Shown here piece by piece: positions 12,125 through 23,900 of a stretch of DNA of 64,000 nt. A program made the translations under genes and the position numbers. The notes beneath the pieces were generated by a model that saw nothing but the letters and a program-made list of their open reading frames with translations, ran no database searches and was not told the origin of the DNA. Positions within the stretch are counted from its first letter, which is position 1. The number at the start of each line of letters is the position of its first letter. This stretch comes from Evernia prunastri (Eukaryota > Ascomycota > Lecanoromycetes > Lecanorales > Parmeliaceae): NCBI GenBank assembly GCA_003184365.1, contig NKYR01000102.1, forward strand, positions 91,622-155,621. Direction: 5' to 3'.

Positions 12125-13255
12125 ATGCCTCACGAGATCCTCCATGTCGGTACCAATCGCCACAACATCATTCCTGATGGCAAAGAACACCGCATCACGG
12201 ACATACAAAGCCACCATGAAGTCAAGTATCTCTCGCAGGAGATCAGGGATGGTCTCAAGACCCCTGCTGATTCTCAACATCCACGTCGCATTCCCAGCGT
12301 GCTCCTTTGGGATCAGGAAGGTCTCAAGCGATTCGAAGATATCACCTATCTCGATGACTACTATCTCACTCAGACCGAGATCGGAATCCTGGAGCGATCG
12401 AGCAAGGAGATGGCTCTGCGGATCAAGCGCAACTCTGTGCTCATTGAACTTGGGAGCGGGTTAGTGGGTCCTTGCTATTCCAACTCCTCTCGCTTAGTCA
12501 TTGAGTGAACTTTTTTTCCCAGCAACCTTCGAAAAGTCAAGATACTTCTCCAGGCTCTCGACGACCTCGAAAAGCCAGTGGATTACTACGCTCTCGACTT
12601 GTCTCTTCCAGAGCCCCAGCGAACCTTGGATTCGGTCGCTCCCGGAACGTACACCCATGTCCGCTGCCACGGGCTCCTGGGGACCTACAACGACGGACGC
12701 GCGTGGCTGCAACGCCCTGAGAACATTCAAAGGCCTTGCTGTGTCCTGTCGCTGGGGTCCACTATTGGCAGCTTCGGTCGGGATGATGCAGCAGCTTTCT
12801 TGGCCGAATTCGCTGAGGTCCTGAATGTTAATTCAGGATCGTTGACCGGTCAGAAAGGGGCATCCGCAGCAGGTTCTTGTATGATTATCGGCCTCGATGC
12901 GTGCAAAGATGCAGCAAAGGTTTCTCGAGCCTACAATGATGCCAGTGGAAAGAATGCGGGCTTCATTATGAACGCTCTGAAGCATGCAAATTCCGTCCTG
13001 GGGTACACGACGTTCCGGCACGATGATTGGTACGTAAGGGGTGAATGGAACACGGTATCAGGCTCGCACGACCAGTTCGTGATCCCACGCAGGGACATTC
13101 ATTTGTTCGAAGTCGTCTCCTTGAGGGCCGGCGAGAAGGTACTGGTGGTGCAAAGCCACAAGTACGACGCCGAGGAAAAAACGACGCTTTGGAGAAAAGC
13201 GCATTTGACTGAAATCGGGCGGTGGAGCAATGATGACGATTCTTATAGTGAGTAG
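12125..13255 (+). CDS. EasF-family SAM-dependent methyltransferase (EgtD-like fold)
   Basis: Exons 12125-12459 and 12523-13255 with a 63-bp phase-2 intron give 355 residues, the usual length of this fungal family. Diagnostic blocks: PSVLLWDQEGLKRFEDIT, YLDDYYLTQTEIGIL, SAM-binding motif I IELGSGNLRKV (spanning the intron), VDYYALDLSLPE, CHGLLGTYNDG, LSLGSTIGSFGR and the C-terminal DDWYVRGEWN. The family includes the ergot pathway N-methyltransferase EasF and resembles the histidine-betaine methyltransferase domain of ergothioneine synthesis. It acts on the amino group of an amino acid or derivative with S-adenosylmethionine. No prenyltransferase, sulfoxide synthase or other alkaloid gene is nearby, so the substrate is unknown. 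The whole coding sequence is intact. Confidence 0.88.
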
Positions 13256-13472
13256 CTCTTCACACATTGTTTTTTTTTTTTACAATTGGTTTGCCATCCC
13301 GTCTTTGAGACCAATTCCTCACACCACAGCAGGGATCCATATGCTTTGTCCGAAGGTGAAGGATGGGGTATAGTAGGGGCATGAATATGCCACAGCGAGC
13401 AATAGTCTGAGCGATATTACAACCAATCATCGTGTCTTTTCGTGTGATGTTCGTATGTCAATCCTGGTCCAC

Positions 13473-14849
13473 CTATCGAAAGCGTAGCCAGGACAAACAC
13501 CCAAAACCCCCAAGAAGGGCCGTGATACCCGTAAAGACAATCAAGATCCCATATTCGGTGCCATACGCACCCCTGAGGTTCCAGGATCCATAGCCGAGTA
13601 GGCTCTCACTCACAGGCCCACTCCTGACAGCGCCTACGCCCCTTCCTGCAGCCATCATCCCAATCATGACACCTGCCTCGGCCTCGATTGCATCTCTCTG
13701 TACCTCCGCCACGCAACCCGTTTCTGTGATTGTGTAACCGTGAGCAAAGATGCCGTAGGCTAACGCAAAGATTGTAAATGACGGGCTTCGAGAGCGCGAA
13801 ATCTTATGTTAAGAAGACGGCAAGGGCGGATCCGAGGGCGGAGACGAGAAGGACGTTTGTGGGATGCAGGTGGTTGGTCGGGAAGCCGATAAGGATTTTA
13901 TCTGCAATGAAAGATAGGTTGAGGAGGGCAACTGGGAGGGAGGAATGTAGGGAAGACAGGTTTAATGCGGTAGAAGCGTAGGCTGTGGAACCGAGGATTA
14001 GTCTGGAATTTCTATGAGGGGGAGGCTGTGAGGTGGATGGGAATGAATATAGATGCGGTGGGATTGAAGATGGGATATGAGTGTGGGATGTAGGTGAAGG
14101 TAGGGTATCCATGAAGATGAGGTCTGGTAGCAGGGGGAAGGATGACGCCCACCTAGCATGTAGATGGATGGCGTAAGATATCTGAATCCTTCAACATTTC
14201 CCACATGGAGGGTCCAGCATATTACTTTGCGAAAGAAGCGAGTGTTTGGTGGACGGAGCGTTCCCCTGGGCGAGGAAGACAGGCGGGGTTTGATGAGACA
14301 GATCAATGGGGTTATCAGAATGGACTGCCAGCGGTAACTCCGCTCGGTCAGAACGTGGACTCCAGGTCCAGCGCTGCAGGATTACAACGGCGAAAGGTGT
14401 TGCGAAATAGATGACCCCTTAGGTATAAGTCAGAAAAACTTCAAGGGAAAGGCGCAGAGGGGATGAGAAATCGGCGTTGTGGTACCGACGTTAGCAATGT
14501 TGTGCGGGTGAGTGGAGAAGGGAAGGTGGGTGAAGTAGTATTGCTGGAAGACACTGTAGGAGAATGGAAGGCCTGCGCGAGTGCTTTTGCATTAGTCGAA
14601 GGCAGCATAGGTATTTCTTTGGTTTTGTTTTCCTCTCTTCACACAACCAGCAACACACCCAATAGAGTACCGCGCTTCATAGGTCAATTTTGAAAGGAAG
14701 TATTTACCCCAACTGAGGCCTTGAGTCAGAAAACAACCTACGAGGAGGAGCCAAGCGGCCTTGCCATGGTCGGCTGGGGCAATTGACAGTTCGAACGGTT
14801 CCAGGCATCGAAACCAGGCCTGAGATTTTGTGGCCTTGGCTGAGTGCAA
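13473..14849 (-). pseudogene. Decayed MFS transporter, monocarboxylate (MCT) type
   Basis: Reading the minus strand from about 14849 gives scattered but ordered blocks of the fungal monocarboxylate-transporter-like MFS family: PADHGKAAWLLLVGCFLTQGLSWG, cut by a likely intron; then GLPFSYSVFQQYYFTHLPFS; HNIANVGTT; GVIYFATPFAVVILQRW; LVSALGSALAVFLT; YGIFAHGYTITETG; and the C-terminal block MIGMMAAGRGVGAVRSGP ending at 13473. They lie in different frames with several stops. One stop interrupts the place where the family has Thr-Trp-Gly (ACA TAA GAT), consistent with G-to-A changes. Membrane transport function is presumably lost. Confidence 0.72.
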
Positions 14850-16210
14850 GTGTTATTTGGACACTCGTTGAGGGTTCACCGCAGCTAGCTGCATGACCAA
14901 ACGGTGGTACTGAAGTCGCACGTATCGCTCCCGAGATGGATGCGGGGAGATGCCATGTCGGTCTCCTTATCTCCAGAGGTGGAATTGGTTTGGCACCATA
15001 CAAGATCGTAAAAGCAGAGACCTAAGAGCAGAGAGCTGGGACAGAGAGTTTTTCAGCCCCTTGCCTGCCAAGGGAACCTTGCGGAGCCGCATGAATTTTA
15101 GGATCCAAGGTACTTTACGTGAATGATCCTGGAGGAGTGTCACCATTTTGAATATGACGTGCGGTGCCACGATGCGCATGTTGTAGAGCATGCAGACCAA
15201 GCATCTTGCGTGGCTGAGGGATTACAAAGCCTCTTGAAGCTTTGGAAAATCGTGTTCTACGCTTCATAATTTGCTGTTTTGATTTTTTCTTTCTTATCGT
15301 AAAACGGCTAGACTGATAGATCGGATATCAGACCATGCGTTACCGGGTTCCCAAGTGGATACCGACGAGAAAGGCGAAATGGCGGTCGAGGCGACCCACT
15401 CATCCTAGGAATCTGCCGCCGTACGATCCCGTACTTCGCGGTTCGCAGAGAGGTGAAGGAACGCTAAAGTCTGACGCATCGCCATTCTCTGTCGGGGCCG
15501 ATCAGCTACTCTTTCAGAGCCGACAGCAGTACTTTAAGGGATCCGAACACTGGCTCGCTGCATGAGTCCGATGCTCTTTCTAGAACAATCATCGAAGCTT
15601 TAGACTGCTTACCAGTCTAGTAGTATGTTAAGGAAGGTGCTGAGAGATAATGAAACACAATACCATGTTGGATTTCTTGCGGATTCAGCGACAGTACGTA
15701 TCAAGTGTTGCATATTTGCTTGTGTAGTGCCCGTTTATGGATGAAATACACAGACTAGGTGGCTTTAAGTGCTATCGTCAGAAGTTTGGGTAGGCTTCTC
15801 GAGCGAAGCCTTCAAGTCGCTCGAGATGCTATTGGTAGCTAAATACAAGCAGTTAGGACACATTGGTGCATAGTAGGTAGGTTCCTCGTGACTGGGAAGA
15901 AAGCCGACTTAGGGCTAGGGCTGCACTGACGCTAGCGCATCTCAAACTCAGCCTCACCATCTACCTCAGCTTCAGAGCTCGGACTAAAGACCATTGTGTT
16001 GTCTCACTCCTCATATATACTCTCCTCAGTCATTCTGCGCTAGCAGCAATCAACAGTCAGTGCTCTCATTGTACGTATACTATACTACGGCCAAATTATT
16101 ACGACGGTAAGACCAGCACCTGCCAGCAAGCGTATCGATTGAGCTTGAAGTGGCCGCGGGGGCGACACCCTCTTCAAGGCTCAGGAGATCACTGAATTGA
16201 TAGAACAGCT
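14850..16210. other. Intergenic, no gene recognised
   Basis: Small ORFs only, without family resemblance or codon bias. CTC-rich sequence near 16000-16080 may belong to the promoter of the next gene. Confidence 0.45.
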
Positions 16211-17266
16211 ATGACAGACTCATTGACCATAAGTGTTGGCGTGCTCCAGATTCTCGAGCTAATTTCGGCCGCCCAAAGCTATAAGAGCACAGCGATTTCT
16301 CAGACTTATGGTAGGCCATTAGGATGGCTCATCACTACCTTGCCCGGAAATACCGCCACTGAATACGAAAGAATCGAGCGGGTTGTCCTTCGAGGCAGTG
16401 ATGCCGAAGCTCTACGGTCAGAGACTCCGTTATCACAGAATGTAATATGACGGCTGTTGCTGTGGGTGACTCTCTTCTGGTGATATAGCTCACCCCTGAT
16501 GTATGGGCAGGGGGCCGTTATCGCGCAAGTCGCGCTTACGGCGCTGTCCCTGTCTAGCCTGAGCCTCGCTCATTGGACCGCACGCGCCTTTCTACTATTT
16601 GCTACGGTCGCTGGCTGCCTTTCGGTCTACTACGCCTGTACTTTATCAAGAGATATCGGCAAATGTTATCAGCCGGAGCTTGTTCGTGATTGGCTGAGCA
16701 CAACAGGTCCGAATCCCACGACTATAACAGATACTGAAGTAACTGAAAAGAAGGAAAGAAACGCATCGCTCGCCGGTATTTTCATCTTATCTGCTCCTTA
16801 TACAATGATGTCGTATTCTATCATGGCTTTCATCATTGGTCTCGCCATTTACCAAGGCTTTGTGTGGACAAGAGCGCTAGATACAGATGCTGGAAAGACC
16901 AACAGCCGCAATGTATTCATCGCTTACATCGTGAGCACGGGTTTCTGCGGACTCTTCTTTCTCAACACCAGTATGATCAAAGCGGTTGAGAGCTTGTTCA
17001 TGTCCAGGACCCGGAGTAACGAAAATGGTCGACAATCTCTTCAGCTTGAACGATATCCTTCCGCCACTTTTGCAAATAATACAGCTGGGTCGACACAGAA
17101 TAACGATGCGTTGTCTCGACAGCATGAGACTGGGGCTGAAGGCTATCACGAAGGCCTTGCGGTGGCGCTCGAGGCGGCCGCGAAGGCGCATATCCTTAGC
17201 GCTGAGGCAGATCGTCGTGTCGCTTCAGAGTATGCGAAATTGTTTTCGCACCGCAAAGGGATGTGA
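16211..17266 (+). CDS. Small multi-pass membrane protein of unknown function
   Basis: A splice from 16416 to 16489 (72-bp intron, phase 2, GTCAGA...ATAG) joins two open frames into 327 residues. A stronger-looking donor at 16442 would shift exon 2 out of frame, so the intron is provisional; the second exon alone (ATG at 16499, 255 residues) is the safe core. It shows about three hydrophobic segments: one near the exon-2 start (ALTALSLSSLSLAH to CLSVYYAC), one at GIFILSAPYTMMSYSIMAF, and one at FIAYIVSTGFCGLFFL. A polar tail follows, with an alanine-rich helix near the end. It resembles the many short fungal membrane proteins without assigned function. Confidence 0.55.
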
Positions 17267-18046
17267 CTAGTGTTGGATGAGACTGGTCTCTGATTTTGTC
17301 TTCGGAACAACGTCTTCAGACTTCTCGGTGATACAGCATCATTACTTGATGCCAAGTCGGTTATTCTCGTCACACGATATCAAGCGTTTAGCCGGTCGCA
17401 GGGCGTGGTGATCTCGCTCAACCAGGTACTATAGCATATCGAGATCGTTTATGTGAATGGTAGTCTTATTATAGGCGCCTTGGTAAGGTGATACGCGTCA
17501 TAAAGTATCTCTATATAGACGAATTCACCATCCGTGTTCGACTCTTTCTTCGATCTTGTCTCTTTCAGAATCATAAGTATTATATTTATACAGCCTACTC
17601 GCATCGGCGTATTGCTCTATTGATAATTCAGATTTATGCTTGGAAGCATGTGGGTGTTCTTAGTACTGGGCATGAGAACCTGCCTGTTCAAGCATCTCTT
17701 CCCTCGCCAGCCCGATGCTGGGACAGCCTATCAAGTAATATACAGTCATACGATTTGTTATGGTGATCACTCGTAGTGATATGAGAGATTGACATTATCT
17801 TCAAGATGTTAGAGATGTAGACATTGGCGTACAAAAAGATAAATGTCTATAAAATTCTACTGTCGTGAGTTCGGTGGTACGTTATCATGGACTGATATGT
17901 TTCTTACGGATGACCGTTGTATCCGTGCATTTTGAGATTCAGCTATGCTGCAGAAGCGTTGGCTCGTTCGTGCCTTTTCAGACTGTCGCTGGCCGCCCGC
18001 GGTCTTCAAATTCTTCGGTGGTCTTGGGTTCCGAGTCGCCAAACCT
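17267..18046. other. Intergenic, no gene recognised
   Basis: Convergent 3' flanks of the membrane-protein gene and the MFS gene. Nothing further recognised. Confidence 0.5.
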
Positions 18047-19691
18047 TCAAGGCTCTTTTTTCGTCTCACCGCCGCCAGGATCCCTCTTTGCTTCGCTCGT
18101 CTTCTCTATCCTCTCCCTTCTCCACTCCATCCCCATATTCTTCACCAACCAATCCGCCGCTAGTCCACCACCCCCGCTCAGCACCGTCAGTAACGTGAAA
18201 AACCACCCCCTTCCCATAACTTTCACCAGCGGCTGCAAAACAGCTGCAACGATCGCGGACAGCGCGCACCTCGTAATGTTCCTCGCAGCCGCGGTGCTCG
18301 GACTTGCTGGGAAAATGTCTACTAGCAGCGCATTGAACGTCTGTTGGAAGCTCGTGCAGAGCGCCGCGAGCACATACTGCAGGATCAGCGGCACGGCTTC
18401 GTGAGCACGCGCTTGGACGGACCATCCGTAGCCCGCAAGCGCTGCTATGTAGATGGCGAGTAGGTAGTAAGACCCTCTGGCCCTCGCGCGCTCGATGGGG
18501 AAGTCGTTCAGATCGTCACCGGAGACTTTGTCGATTGTGTGGCCGATCGATCGCGCCGTGGCTTTGTAGTTCCGGTCCATCAGCTTGCCGTTCAGGTAGC
18601 CTCCGCTCACGGTCCCAAAGCCTCCGGTGAGGTACGACAGGCCGATTTGAAGCTCGTTGAAGTGGTAGGTGTCTTTGAAGATGGAGGGGATGGATGCTTG
18701 GACGGCGTACCACACCGCGTAGGGTGAACCTGCCATCCAGAGGACGAGTGCTGTGTCTTTCCAGAAGAGAATGCGGATTGCGGCCATCGGGTTGGCCAAT
18801 TTGAATTTGGCCTTCTTTCCTGGCCCTACCTCAGCCCCTCCATTATTCTCGTCAATGACCTCACTGCTCTTTTCCATCTCCATAGCATCCTTTTCTCTCT
18901 TGATCTTTCCGTGGAAGAGAGTCCACCAGGGTCTCCCCCACCCCGTAGCCTCCACACTCCCATTTCCGACGATACTCCGCGCCTTCTCCGGCAGCCCAGA
19001 TCCAACGAATAGCAATACACTCCCCCCGAATATGACCAGTGCCCAGAAAACCCACTCGTAACTCCCACTGCCCAGCGCCACCAGGCCGCCAATCACCGGT
19101 CCCAGACAGACGGCTAAATTCGCCGCTCCCATCGTAGGGCCTTGCATGCCTCCCCTTTCCGCCGGTGGACAGACGTCTGCAATGACGCCGTAGGCGATGG
19201 CTAGGACTGCTGACGCGCCGAGACTTTGCACCGCGCGCAGCACTAGCAGAGCAGCATAGCTGTTCTTGTTCAATGCCAGCCCCAGAGATGCAGCCGTGTA
19301 GATCGCATATGTGATTTGTAGGATCGGTCTCCTCCCGAAGCTGTCCGAGGCTGTTGCAAAGAGCAGCGGGGAGATGGCTTGAAAGACTATGTAAAGTGAG
19401 ATTTACCGCTTGGGCCGAGACATGAAAATGCTTAGCTAGCAAGGGTAGTAGAGGTAAGTAGATCGTAGGGGTCAGCGGAGATGCGAGCATGGCGGATTTC
19501 AGGTTGACGGTAGTTAGACGTTTGTGGGCTTTGGTGAAAGTTGAGTAAGGAACTGTTGAGGGGTCACTTGGGGTGCACTCGGCGATTTGTTCTTCATTTT
19601 CTGCAGGTGCTGCGAAAATGGCCTCGTCTAGAAGAGAGGAGGATACTGACTCTTCTGGCTTGGTCTCGGACATCTTTACTGTCGGATGCAT
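18047..19691 (-). pseudogene. MFS drug:H+ antiporter (DHA1, Qdr/Tpo-like) with a frameshift
   Basis: The minus strand encodes a nearly full-length 12-helix DHA1 transporter in two frames. The first, from ATG 19691 (or 19673), carries the cytoplasmic N-terminus and helix 1 (MLASPLTPTIYLPLLPLLAKHFHVS, then AVNLTL). The second begins at YIVFQAISPLLFATASDSFG near 19390 and runs to 18047, including the motif-A-like FGRRP, the family's GASAVLAIAYGVIADV and the central loop. Family members read NLTxTxYxxFQ at the break. Here about eight bases are missing, and no intron can repair it because the two frames abut. Either the gene is recently inactivated or the assembly has an indel. Apart from this the frame is clean for about 440 codons. 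Confidence 0.75.
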
Positions 19692-20316
19692 TGGGTCAAA
19701 GAAGGTGGAGGGACACAATTGTGGAACGGGAATTGAGGGGCGTGCTACGCGGTATTGTTTCCCCACCGCATTCGGGACCTATCAGGGGAAGCCAAATTTC
19801 ATGCAGCCGTCCGCGAAACAGCAACAGAAACCTCTGCCTTCTCAATTACCACGTGATTGCGAAATTCGCCTCCCCGTACGGGGCAACCTTGCAAACAGAA
19901 CAATGATTGAGATGTCGCAAGTCAGTGATAGGTGAAGGCCCCAAGTCGCACCAACAGGGAACCTGGCCGCACCAACATTCCGCGGGCAGGCGCATCCCTG
20001 GTGGGATCTACGGGTGGAGAGTATTTAGTTCGTTCGTATTGTATGCCGCTCGTGAGGCGCTAGAGACCATTCCACTTTGCCAGCCTCATCTCTTAGGGAT
20101 TGCGGAGGGAGTGAGGAAGAGAAGAAACCGTATGTTGCCGTTTATGCCCAAATCAGTGACGGAAATAAGAATGCCGAGGCCCGGTTTGCGCTTTCCTGGA
20201 CCATTCTGTAACAGCAACTGTAATGACCTGGTACTGTTGTGAGCAATTGTCTGTTCATACTTCAACAGAGTATCAGGACGAATTTGTTCAGCCCCTGGCG
20301 ATAACGAGGGTCAACA
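19692..20316. other. Intergenic (divergent promoter region)
   Basis: Lies between the MFS gene (minus) and the kinase gene (plus), so it probably holds both promoters. One CACGTG core occurs near 19852. No gene recognised. Confidence 0.45.
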
Positions 20317-21610
20317 ATGGTGAAGGTAGAAGATCAAGAAGGGAAGCCGGTCTGGGACAAGCCTGTTGCCGTTGACAAAAAGTGGATTCAATTCATTGAT
20401 GATAGTGTCTTGGAAAGTGAGCCACCAGCAGCTTAGATCAATTGGCGATTGCGGTACCTGACAGTCGCAGGATTGCCACCAAGATCCAGAGTCAAAGGCA
20501 TCGCTCCGTTTGGATTCAGCTATTGGACTCGTACAGCCAAGATCACAACCGTGCAAGATGATGGTTCAGAGATGGCATTCTTTCTGAAGGTTACACAGCA
20601 TGAGATCGGTAAAGCCATGGTTTCGGGGGAGTTCGCCTCAATGTCATCACTTCACAGGGCGCCCCCGTACATTGTCCCTCATCCCTCCGCTTGGGGACCT
20701 TACGCCTCGGATCCCAACATCCATTTCTTTCTCTGCGTCTTTGTAGACATGGATGATGACCTTCCCGACGTTCAGAAATTGGCGCGCGGTCTGGCGGAGC
20801 TGCATACGAACGGCGTAAACCCTGATGGCAAATACGGCTTTCATGTGCCAACTCTTCAAGGCACGATACCTCAGTACACCAAATGGACTGAGACGTGGGA
20901 AGAGTTCTTCTCTAACTCGATCAGGCGCGTCTTCGAGAATGAAGAGATGTCGCAGGGGTATGACGAGGAGGTGGATGAGCTATGCAGATTGACTCTGGAA
21001 AAAGTGGTCCCTCGGTTGCTTCGACCCTTGGAGACCGGCGGCAGGACAATCCAACCAAGACTGGTCCATGGCGATATCTGGGACGGCAATGTCTCCACAG
21101 ACCTGAAATCGAATATGCCTGTGATTTATGATGCTACCTGCATATATGCTCACAATGAGAGTATGTGAAAGATGCTTTTGATGTCTTGAGCGCGCTGACA
21201 GAATAGTCGAACTTGCGCCTCTGCGACCAATTCGCCATAGAATGGGCAAGCAATATGTGAAAGCGTACTTCGAACACTTCCAAAAGTCTGATCCGGAAGA
21301 AGACCAGGATGATCGGAATGCTCTGTACTGCCTGTAAGCACAACTCGCGCTCTCACTGGCCGATATCGCTGAAGCCTTGCGTGCAGTCGCTGGGACATGA
21401 ACTGCTCAACATTGTACCCCGGCAATCTTCGATACAGAAAGATGTGGGTGTTCCCGCATGTCGTAACATTGGCACTTTGAAGCTGACGGTGTTGGTAGGT
21501 GCACCGATGTGATGCGCTACTTCGTCGACAAGTTCCCGGACGGATATGAGGGCTGGGCAAAGGAGAGGGGAGAAGAGCCGGTTGCCAGAGACTATCTGAA
21601 GCCTTTCTAG
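20317..21610 (+). CDS. Fructosamine/ketosamine-3-kinase-like protein
   Basis: Five exons (20317-20416, 20471-21160, 21207-21333, 21387-21443, 21499-21610), all with GT-AG introns of 46-55 bp and matching phases, give 361 residues. Family blocks: FSYWTRTAKI (nucleotide-binding strand), LARGLAELHTNG, YGFHVPTLQGTIPQ (family consensus YGFxxxTxxGxxxQ), the catalytic loop RLVHGDIWDGN around residues 231-241 and the metal-site region VIYDATCIYAHNE. Family members phosphorylate sugar adducts on protein lysines, or small ketosamines, in the cytosol, allowing deglycation. The single ORFs here look truncated only because of the introns. The final exons (CTDVMRYFVDKFPDGYEGW) match the family end. Confidence 0.88.
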
Positions 21611-22037
21611 GGATCAGTGAACTATGAATGACTTCCTCGCTCGCGGGAGTCTTCCAGATGGCGAACGAAGGTAGTGTCTGCGCCTTGACGTGCAGCTTAC
21701 CAAACTATGGTGATTTTAATACCTAGCATCTTTGCTTTTGACAATTCTCTCCTCGCGCTTGGAACAACTCTCGCTCTTTAAGGGGACAGATCACAACCGT
21801 TTTTCATCAGGTAATAGTAGGTAGAAAAGACTTGCTAGAAGTTATGTTCACAGTAGGAGCCTACTATACTCTCTTGGAATAAGTGTGAAACCAGGTTGGT
21901 GTGATGTCCCTAAGAACGATGCATTCAAGCTCTGTGGTGAGATCTTGACAATGGCCTGAAGTGATAGTCCAAGATCCAGACTGCTCTAGCACGGTGCGCA
22001 AGTTGTCCTGACCTTTGTTTTTGCCGGTAAGGGACGG
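21611..22037. other. Intergenic, convergent 3' flanks
   Basis: No gene recognised between the kinase gene and the C78 peptidase gene. Confidence 0.5.
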
Positions 22038-23016
22038 CTAAGATGGTACTACAAGACGCATGGTCTCAAAAGCATGATACCTTTTAAGATACTTCTTCCC
22101 ACGTCGGTAAGGTTTGATCAATGAAGTTGAAGGCTCAGCGCTATCAGTGGCAGAAACGAGGCTTAAACGTCTCAACATCGTCTTCGAAGGGCTGTAGGCT
22201 GGATCAAATACAAGCAGGCTGCGGGAGCCGCCTTTTCGCTTTTCAATACCAACAATGGTCATTGAGTGACGAGGCCGCTGGAGGTAGATGGGGGGAAGTC
22301 CGGTATTGCAGACTCTAGGAGCGATCCCCTGGTGTGCAGTGGTGACTGAGGTGGAGAAATAGCGCTCCACGGAATCGAGCAATTGCTCGCATGCCTTGGC
22401 ACCCCCTTTGACGTCCTGGAATCTGTCCGCTTTGCAAGAAATCTTCAAGCTATCAAACAGCGCTTGAGCCTGTAAGTCTATCAGTCATGCTTTCACTTCG
22501 CGCTATCTGACACCGGTAGCGGTTCGGAGACGCCGTAAGAGTCCCCCCCAGTAACACCGGATTGGAAAGCATTGTGCATACCTCTGGCGTCCCGATGTGT
22601 TTTCGAGTGCCCCTGATACCGCCCGTCTGTACCCGGCCAGACTCATTGAAACCCTGATCCCAAGCATCCTCGATCATGTCTTGTATCTCCTGCACGGTTG
22701 GCACACCACTAGCTAAAATATCAAGACCATCCGTCTCTGCAACATGAAGGTAACTGATGAGCATTTGAATATTGTGATAGCCACAGAAGTTGTTACCCTC
22801 GCTCTTTCCGCTCGTTTTGACCTTGCCGATGTAACGTACAGCAGAATGGCAGAGATATGCTGTCTCGATGTTCAGGTCTTGCTCAAGTACTTTCAAAAGA
22901 ATGTCTGGGATTGCGAGAGGTGCATCTTTTAGATGTTGCTTCTCCTCATCCTCAAGCATGCGCGACAGCCATTCTGGCATTCGATTTTCGTAAGCATAGC
23001 GCCCAAGCTCACGCTT
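22038..23016 (-). CDS. C78-family peptidase (ZUP1/UFSP-like ubiquitin-family protease), 5' end unresolved
   Basis: Exons 23016-22582 and 22469-22038 (112-bp intron, GTATGC...TTACAG, phase 0) encode the catalytic domain. Blocks: KRELGRYAYENRMPEWL; the nucleophile region NNFCGYHNIQMLISYL, with the Cys before GYxN; GGIRGTRKHIGTPE joined to AQALFDSL; and LPPIYLQRPRHSMTIVGIE with FDPAY for the His/Asp residues. The family removes ubiquitin (ZUP1, Lys63 chains) or UFM1 (UFSP). Family N-termini carry zinc fingers, but none is readable here. A further upstream exon ending at 23152 (intron 23151-23017, phase 0) reads ESLASELLIEQ, then an in-frame TGA at 23226-23224, then LERLEGASASQQ. So the gene is either 5'-damaged or starts at an internal ATG. 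Confidence 0.7.
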
Positions 23017-23900
23017 CTGTTTTCAACTTCAGCCCCGCAGTCAACAAGTTTAGACATCTCCCTGATAGAGTAAAGCCGATGAAAGGATCAACTCTCAATA
23101 GCCATGTGCTATGTACCTTGGACAAAAGGTACACAGGAGGGCGACTCACACCAAGGCGACCAGCAACCCGAGCATCATTGCGCTTGCCTGCTGGGATGCC
23201 GAAGCACCCTCTAAGCGTTCCAGTCATTGTTCAATTAGAAGCTCGGAGGCGAGGGATTCTGCTTTTTGCATCTATTGAAGCAACGACATGCTCGTTCAAT
23301 ACAATTTCGGTATCGGCAGACTCCATTGTCTGCAATTCCTAGCCTGGCGATCAGGACAAAGTAAGAAGATGCTCAGAAAACCACACAATATGATCCCTTT
23401 ACTAGATATTTCGCGCGTTGGAAAGACTGAACAAAGCAGCGGAAGGGTTGCTGCAGGGCTGACACGACGCTTCGTGGAGGCCGAACTTCACCCGGCTTAG
23501 CGTGGTCTTGGCACTTTAGTCACGTGACGAGAGTAAGGCGCACAGTATTTTCAGAGCATTTGTAAAGGGCTTTGAACCTACCTTATGCAATAGCCGATGG
23601 CAAGATTCATACCTTATGCTTCGTCACAAGTCGTGACCAAATCACGTGACTTCTGTTCTCGATCCTTGGGGCGGTGCATTATGCATCATGCACGGTCAGC
23701 ACGGGGCTCAGCTGTCATGGCTGCCTTGTCTGCCTTCCAGCCTTGCGCCTTCTCCATGGAGGCGAACCATTAGCACATCTTCTCTTTCATAATCCTTTCT
23801 GTCTCCTTTCCCCAATGTGCTACAACATTTCACTCCTGCCCCACATCACAATCCCGGGAAGACGTCGCTTGTCGTTCCCTTGAATCTTCAGGTGTGATTT
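23017..23900. promoter_or_regulatory. Divergent intergenic region with CACGTG cores
   Basis: Besides the damaged upstream exon of the peptidase (about 23152-23290), this holds the divergent promoters of the peptidase and the NACHT-ankyrin gene. CACGTG palindromes occur at about 23521 and 23643, the kind of site bound by bHLH factors. Regulation by them is only inferred. Confidence 0.3.
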
